64,000 nucleotides of DNA from Branchiostoma floridae. Its lineage: Eukaryota; Chordata; Leptocardii; Amphioxiformes; Branchiostomatidae. Shown here piece after piece: positions 59,898-64,000 of this stretch. The stretch lies in contig NC_049986.1 of the NCBI RefSeq assembly GCF_000003815.2, forward strand, positions 17,001,375 to 17,065,374, given 5' to 3'. Under the pieces are notes generated by a model. The model had not been told where the DNA came from. It did not search any database and was given only the letters and a program-made list of their open reading frames with translations. Every line of letters begins with the position of its first letter. The first letter of the stretch is position 1. The translations under genes and the position numbers were made by a program.

Positions 59898-62264
59898 AGG
59901 AGGCTACTATAGATCGGATCATTAAAAAAGTTCATAAATAGAAGTTTGTTTTGTCTGTTTGTTACAAGTTTGTTTGTAGACTGTGTTTGTATGACACTAT
60001 GCAGCATAGTATGCTGCATAAACTGCAAAAGACAAGGTTTGATCCACTCACACCATGTCCCTACTTGACAAGTGCTTTCAGCATATTCTTCAAGGAAAAC
60101 AATGTACAAGTGCCACAGCCAGTACATTATTTTCCATAAAAAATATGAAAAGAAAGTGCCTAGTATTTAGAAGAGTAAAGGCTACCAAAGATCAGTTATT
60201 TTGACAAATTAACCTGTTATTGTTGGTACTATTTGTTCTTGTTCCTTTCATAATCCACACATAGCTGTCCCGTGACCATTATATTCATTAGGTGGGAGGT
60301 GCCTCTGCCAAACCATCCGATCAAAGTGGCTACCCATAAATGAGCATGTCTTCTTTGGCACAAGCCAGTCAGTGCCCAGTTACTAGAAACGTCCAATATA
60401 TGTTCGCTGTGTGCACATATACTTTTTGTTTTGCATTACATAACAGTGTCTTTTGTACACATGTATATTCGATCAGCATGCAGTGATACCATGGTTTCTA
60501 CCCACAGTTTTGACAGTTAAATTTGGTACCTGACATGAAATTTGGATGCAGGAAGGGCTTTCCAACATTTGCATGTGCTCTTGTCTTGGTCATAAATATT
60601 GACAAGTTTACCTTATTTGGTACCTGAAAACAGTTAATGGGCCATTCACTGATTGGCTGGAAGTGGTCCTGCTCCCAATAGCTCTTTGGCTGGTTTGGCA
60701 GAGGAGCTCTGGCCTAACATGAATAAAGAGCGTGGGACGGAGATGGTGAGAATGGTTCCTTTTCAAGAGAACCGAACTGAAATTCAGCATAGAAGAAAAC
60801 TGATTTAGTATTAAAACGAGGCAGTTAAAACAATTTGACTTTATTGAACACCAATGTTCAGACTTGGCATTGATTGTGTGGCAACCCAAGAAGCCTGGCC
60901 AGGGTGACGTCCTTATTAGTTTACTGGGGTTCCCGAGTTGGTAAGGGGAAATTATGGGAGGCCTGGTAAACTGGTTAGCCTCCACCAGGCCTTCCTGCGG
61001 TGTTACACATTGTATAATCATGGAAAATGAAACCCTATGGTGGCCAAAGTAGCAACTATTCTCTCTAGCTAATCTCCAGGCAGATTTACCAGTGGCATAA
61101 GATAGTATCAAAGCTGGCTAAGGAGTGTAGCTGGCCAAAGTAAGTCATCAGCCACTGGGTAGCCAAACACACTTCTAGGCCGGCTTCACTCCTTTGGCAG
61201 CTTTTGATACTATTTTATGCTACTGTAGGATCTTCTTGGAGATTGCTTCTAAACAGTGTACATGTATTTAGTCTGGCAGAGACAATAAACTACTTAGGAT
61301 GGCACCCAGGTCACAGGAAGCCAGGCCTGGGTGTCCTTTCACACCCCTCCCAGGAGACCTTAACTCAACCCTCAAACAAGTTGTTGACTAACACAGATAT
61401 GAAGATTTAGTTAGGCTAATGAGGCTAGCTAGGGTGACTGATCCCACAGGAGCCTGGAGAGAAAACACTGAGCTGAGAAATGTCAACATGAACTTGAAAA
61501 AGAGCCACGGCCAACATTTTTGGTGGAGTTGAAGGTTGATGGCACTTTGCCTACGTTTCTTTCATTGAAATACACTGCAGGGTTTGTGAGTTGTATAACA
61601 CGAAAACTGCAGCCTGGGTTTGCGACTGGCGCCTCCCCATCTAGGAGGCTGGCTGGATGTTGGGGTAGACCACTATTATCAGAGTACAGCCTATACAGAT
61701 GTGCATGAGTTCCACTAGTATTTCTAAAACATGCATAATAAGCGCACAGCCACTGTCACTACATTACACACAAAGCAAATGTCTCAAACACATTTTCATA
61801 AAATTGGTACTTTGTTTATTTTTGATCCCTGAAAATACATTGACGTTGCAGCAAGTTGGTTTTAAACAAATCACTGCACTAATAAAGATAGTCTATTCAC
61901 ACTCATTTCATTTTACCAGATGTGCATAAAAACTATAAAAGCTGCCTCCATAAAATCATAAGATTGTCCTTTTTAAAATACATTGGTTTATATCTCAACA
62001 AAATTCAGACAATGAGATGAGCACTGCCTCCTGAGACATCTACAGAATGAGTTAGAAGTGGTACCCTTGTATTGTTGGCAGTGTACATGCTAAATTTGGT
62101 CAGTGAATTTGTCACACACAAGGTCGACAATACAACAAATCCAACACATGCATTCAGTACAGTTCTAGTTGACCTGGGAAGCAAATACAATCTAAAATAT
62201 TTCTAATAGTTATGAATTGACAATAATTTGATGAATCTAAATCTGTCAAAGTCAATGTTTGCCT
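59898..62264. other. Region between RPL35 and the ATPase-nuclease gene
   Basis: It contains the RPL35 3' UTR, a Mutator-like MITE copy (61070-61245) and repeat-like sequence around 60.6-61.7 kb that yields several stop-free but unrecognisable frames. TTTATT at 61815-61820 is a candidate minus-strand poly(A) signal for the next gene. No exon identified. Confidence 0.4.
61070..61245. repeat. Mutator-like MITE, copy 2
   Basis: Ends TAATCTCC and GGAGATT with inverted arms of roughly 57 bp containing ATAGTATCAAAGCTGGC and its inverse. It is the same family as 9553-9681. The flanks do not show an intact 9-bp duplication, so the copy is older or damaged. Confidence 0.7.
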
Positions 62265-63965
62265 CTATCTCTTCCTGGTCCTTTTTGCTGGTGGTGGTGT
62301 AGCTGTCTCCTTGTTTGGCACGACTCTGTCACAAATGTGTTCTAGAGGTTTCGGTTTGCCTCTGTTTACTGGCTGTGAACAATGCACTATTGCAACATGC
62401 CATATTGGCTTGTCTGTGTCAAAGAATGACATCTTGTCATAACCTTTAGCTGTGATTTGGTCCATGGCTTCTTGTAGCAGCTTCTTCACATCAGACCTCT
62501 TTGTCGTGTGTTTTAACTCGAAGATGTACTGGACCTGTTTTCTCGCTGTGACCACGCAGATGTCTGCACGTCCTGAGGCAGTTTGTGGCTCTGATATTGG
62601 CCTGTTGTTAGATATGTACAATGCTGTGTGGAAAATGATGTGAACATAGCCCTCTTTATCGTTTATATGTTTGGAAGCGTCATATGGGATGGATGTGACT
62701 AAGTCGGCCATTTTAGCTACAAAGTAATCAGGCTTTTCCTCGTCAAGGTCGGTAGATATGCCCAGGAATTTGTTATTGTTCCTCTGTAGCAGGTTGGGTG
62801 CCTCGCACAAGTACTGTACGTTGGGTGAGTACACGCCTTCTCCTTTCTCCAGCAGGTAGTTGTCCACTAGTCTGTACTTGAAGCTGTCCTTGATCATGTC
62901 GTCGGGGTCACAGTTTTCGTTGTACTCGTCCAGCCAGGACTTCAGGTCCCCGTCTGTGATGTCCTCGATGGCCCAGAGATCGTGCTCGTTGTTGGTTTTC
63001 TTCAGAACGTCGCTGTACTTGGCGATCATCCTGGTCAGGACGTACCAGTGCGCGTCTGTGAAGTGGTCGGTGTTGAAGCGTGGGCGTCTCTGTCCCTCCC
63101 AGTCCCCTCCCATCTCCGCCAGGTAGACCAGCCGGCCGATCGCTCCCCCCGTCGTGCGGAAGATGGCGATTAAGTCCTTGTCTGATGGTACCCAATCCGT
63201 GTCTCTGACGATCTCCCAAAGCTTGCGTATGTCACTGGGGCTCCTCAATGTATAGAGGTAGCGTTCCTTGTACTTGCTGTCGTTGAGTGAGGGGTACTGG
63301 ATATACTTGTCAAGGATATCTTCGTACCCTGCGTGTTGATAGGCCAAGGCTATCACTGACCGGGTACTGCCCGTGAGCCAGCCCAGGGCGTCCCGAGACT
63401 CTCCTATCGCACACAGCTGCTTGACGAAGTTTTCCCCTTGGATTTGCTTGTCTCTGTGTTCATGTGTTTTGATGTAAGCCTCTTGCAACTCGTCTACTGC
63501 AACTATTGGTCTCTTACCAGCGGAAACTAGGAAGCTAATCATTTCATTGATGTCTCTCCGAGTGATCTGTTGTAGTTCGACGGGAAGGGAGTTGAACTTC
63601 TCCCGCAGAGGCTGGCATTTTTGTACCTCCTCATACAAGGCTTCGGAGGGAAGTTTGAGGCCACTTGAACACAAAACGTACGCTGTGATAAATCTATCGT
63701 CTAGCTTCCTCCGGACCACTTGTCGGAGAGACTCGATCAAAAACGTTTTACCGACCGACTTCCATCCCGTGAGAAGAACCCCATTGTGATTGTGCCTACC
63801 TTTGTACAACGAATAAATGGAATGAATTAAGGTGTCAACACTGGCCCGATTTCTGTCAGACACGAAGTAAGGTCCGATACTGTCTCTGGGATCGTTCTGC
63901 AGTTCTTCCCAACACTGGTAGAAACTTTCTGAGAAGCGTCTCTGGTCCGTGAAGTCGATACTCAT
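62265..63965 (-). CDS. P-loop ATPase fused to PD-(D/E)XK nuclease-like domain
   Basis: A single open exon of 566 codons. The start ATG at 63965 follows the acceptor-like AATTTTCAG, so an upstream noncoding exon lies beyond the window. Residues about 35-280 are an AAA/STAND-type ATPase: Walker A GWKSVGKT (67-74), Walker B IVAVDE (154-159), and a sensor-like LTGST (197-201). Residues about 285-400 form a helical linker. Residues about 440-535 resemble a restriction-endonuclease fold: SGRADICVV (464-472), the FELK core (482-485, Glu-x-Lys) and a following helix ending AMDQITAKGY, the arrangement seen in PDDEXK_9/DUF1703 proteins. The basic tail PPPAKRTRKR could be a nuclear localisation signal. 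ATPase plus REase proteins are common in bacteria, fungi and Crinkler-type eukaryotic effectors, and some are transposon-linked. The function here is unknown; the catalytic residues I can check appear intact. Confidence 0.75.
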   Translation of the reverse strand: MSIDFTDQRRFSESFYQCWEELQNDPRDSIGPYFVSDRNRASVDTLIHSIYSLYKGRHNHNGVLLTGWKSVGKTFLIESLRQVVRRKLDDRFITAYVLCSSGLKLPSEALYEEVQKCQPLREKFNSLPVELQQITRRDINEMISFLVSAGKRPIVAVDELQEAYIKTHEHRDKQIQGENFVKQLCAIGESRDALGWLTGSTRSVIALAYQHAGYEDILDKYIQYPSLNDSKYKERYLYTLRSPSDIRKLWEIVRDTDWVPSDKDLIAIFRTTGGAIGRLVYLAEMGGDWEGQRRPRFNTDHFTDAHWYVLTRMIAKYSDVLKKTNNEHDLWAIEDITDGDLKSWLDEYNENCDPDDMIKDSFKYRLVDNYLLEKGEGVYSPNVQYLCEAPNLLQRNNNKFLGISTDLDEEKPDYFVAKMADLVTSIPYDASKHINDKEGYVHIIFHTALYISNNRPISEPQTASGRADICVVTARKQVQYIFELKHTTKRSDVKKLLQEAMDQITAKGYDKMSFFDTDKPIWHVAIVHCSQPVNRGKPKPLEHICDRVVPNKETATPPPAKRTRKR

Positions 63966-64000
63966 TCTGAAAATTGTTGCCAACTCAACCCCAGCAACAG

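Noticed and set aside
62860-63219. Small frames overlapping the ATPase-nuclease gene on both strands
   Set aside because: Shadow frames of a long coding exon with high GC at third positions.

Overview
The window is nuclear DNA from an intron-rich animal genome. It is most likely an amphioxus (Branchiostoma) draft scaffold with one 100-N gap. Support for this is a set of ordinary metazoan multi-exon genes that are clearly chordate-like in sequence, many short inverted-repeat transposons (including a GC-rich TACTGTAAATGCAT-ended family I associate with Branchiostoma), and gene neighbourhoods matching human 9q33.3. The species call is inference. Exon models were built by hand from splice signals, reading phase and protein similarity recalled from the families.

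Layout, left to right. (1) 1-9.4 kb, minus strand: the 5' part of an AKNA-like gene, with a 520-codon first coding exon, two further exons and a distal noncoding exon; it runs off the left edge. (2) 9.5-18.5 kb: no convincing gene; MITEs, a tRNA-derived SINE and a 1.7-kb TA-flanked inverted-repeat element. (3) 18.5-24.7 kb, plus: a ZDHHC23-type palmitoyltransferase. Its fourth coding exon runs straight into a perfectly phased 42-bp minisatellite (25 units) that repeats the exon end and its splice donor; the start of the last exon is also tandemly duplicated. A 62-bp degenerate tandem repeat lies downstream. (4) 30.6-46 kb, minus: a complete golgin-97 (GOLGA1) gene with 27 candidate coding exons, a C-terminal GRIP domain, a four-fold tandem exon duplication and a 5'-truncated RTE-like retrotransposon in an intron. 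(5) 46.8-47.8 kb, plus: an FKBPL-like TPR co-chaperone, head to head with GOLGA1. (6) 51.1-53.6 kb, minus: an ARPC5/ARPC5L Arp2/3 subunit whose first intron has a textbook U12 AT-AC signature. (7) 54.0-59.9 kb, plus: ribosomal protein RPL35, head to head with ARPC5, with a 3.9-kb inverted-repeat element filling most of its first intron. (8) 62.3-64 kb, minus: a single-exon protein combining a P-loop ATPase with a PD-(D/E)XK nuclease-like domain, unlike the housekeeping genes around it.

RPL35, ARPC5L and GOLGA1 are neighbours in human (9q33.3), with RPL35 and ARPC5L divergent there too. AKNA is at 9q32 and FKBPL in the 6p21 MHC, so the block looks like part of the chordate MHC paralogon. The most unusual items are the ATPase-nuclease gene, the splice-donor minisatellite in ZDHHC23, the GOLGA1 exon array, the U12 intron of ARPC5 and the large element in the RPL35 intron.
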